64,000 bases of DNA from assembly GCA_017590115.1 (NCBI GenBank), contig JAGGNK010008337.1:2170001-2234000 (forward strand), read 5' to 3'. The notes beneath the pieces were generated by a model, which worked only from the letters and a program-made list of their open reading frames with translations, ran no database searches and had not been told where the DNA came from. Positions within the stretch are counted from its first letter, which is position 1; every line of letters begins with the position of its first letter. Position numbers and translations under genes: made by a program. This document shows positions 63,431 to 64,000 of this stretch, piece by piece. This stretch comes from Montifringilla adamsi. Lineage: Eukaryota > Chordata > Aves > Passeriformes > Passeridae.

Positions 63431-64000
63431 GTAAAATAATCCCCCTGCCAATTTCTGTTTATTCCATGCATTGCTGCAGCTGCTTTTACTGATGAGTCAC
63501 TCAAAACAGTCATGTAAAGCTGAAATAGTGCTAATTGTTCTTCATTATTCTGCCCAAACTGCTCTGATTTATTTAAAAATACCAGTAGGACTGCAAAAGG
63601 GCAGTGTCAAATGGTTTGAAACGTTTGCTTCCTTGGAGTAGGTTTTCAGCATGGTCTTTATTTTTCCTATCACTTGGACACTGCAAGTGTAAATCTCACT
63701 GCTCAGACTTGAGAATCCTTCTGTGAATTGGATCTGGAGACACAAAGGTGGAAGTTTTTATTTGTACATCTTGTAAAAGAGTTTGGAGATCAGGGGTTAA
63801 GCCTATAACTAAAGCACAGGTTTTTTCAAAAAGGAGGAAGGGCCCTCTTAGATCCTCCTTTGCTCTCCTTAGCATCAAGGAAACTGTCACTTTATCTCCA
63901 ATTATGAAACACTTAAACTTTTTTTCTCATCATGTATCTTTTTGATACATGATGAGAAAAAAAAAAAGTTTTTTCTTTCACCTCTTATGTTAAAGTTGTG
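63431..64000 (+). other. Intron downstream of exon 54 (partial)
   Basis: No further USP34 exon found. The only structure is the AT-rich hairpin at 63915-63970. Confidence 0.75.
63915..63970 (+). repeat. Near-perfect AT-rich inverted repeat
   Basis: Left arm AAACTTTTTTTCTCATCATG then TATC; a loop of five T; right arm GATACATGATGAG, a run of 11 A, then GTT. The arms match perfectly over the 13-bp GATACATGATGAG core, and the A/T runs differ in length (7 T against 11 A). Confidence 0.93.

Overview
The window is a 64 kb piece of a vertebrate nuclear genome, almost certainly a bird. It lies inside one very large gene on the + strand, USP34 (ubiquitin-specific peptidase 34, a deubiquitinase). The bird call rests on three things: CR1 LINE remnants with the avian-type 3' end (a TTCCAACCC block followed by an ATTCTATG-like tail), an avian-looking solo LTR, and short introns (54 exons in about 60 kb). 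The species cannot be named from the sequence.

I joined 54 consecutive coding exons from 3047 to 63430. All have GT donors and AG acceptors. The joined frame is 6,455 nt, giving 2,151 complete codons plus two bases, with no stop. The first and last exons of the gene lie outside the window. If the nucleophile is equated with human Cys1903, window residue n corresponds roughly to human residue n+248. The spacing from that Cys to the proposed His (261 residues) then equals the human Cys1903-His2164 spacing I recall, which supports the exon chain.

Layout: 1-3046 is upstream intron. 3047-22475 holds seven exons of the helical N-terminal region, separated by long introns (up to 6.9 kb). 23042-25516 holds the acidic, Ser-rich, low-complexity region, with a 36-nt microexon, a 617-nt exon ending in twelve His codons, and a strikingly CpG-rich patch. 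27219-49076 holds 26 exons of the large alpha-helical middle. 52143-59244 holds the USP catalytic domain (Cys box, finger with a CxxC knuckle, His box, FND motif). 59245-63430 holds six exons of the start of the C-terminal helical region.

Introns hold few recognisable elements: three CR1 pieces, a probable solo LTR in minus orientation, a degenerate 39-40 bp minisatellite, several short tandem duplications, a perfect 38-bp palindrome and a near-perfect hairpin at the right edge. No second gene, tRNA, rRNA or CRISPR is visible. Most other open frames are intronic or antisense chance frames. I see no new gene system. The points worth a second look concern splicing (tandem acceptors, microexon, poly-T tract, an inverted CR1 pair around exons 11-13) and local sequence evolution in exon 10.
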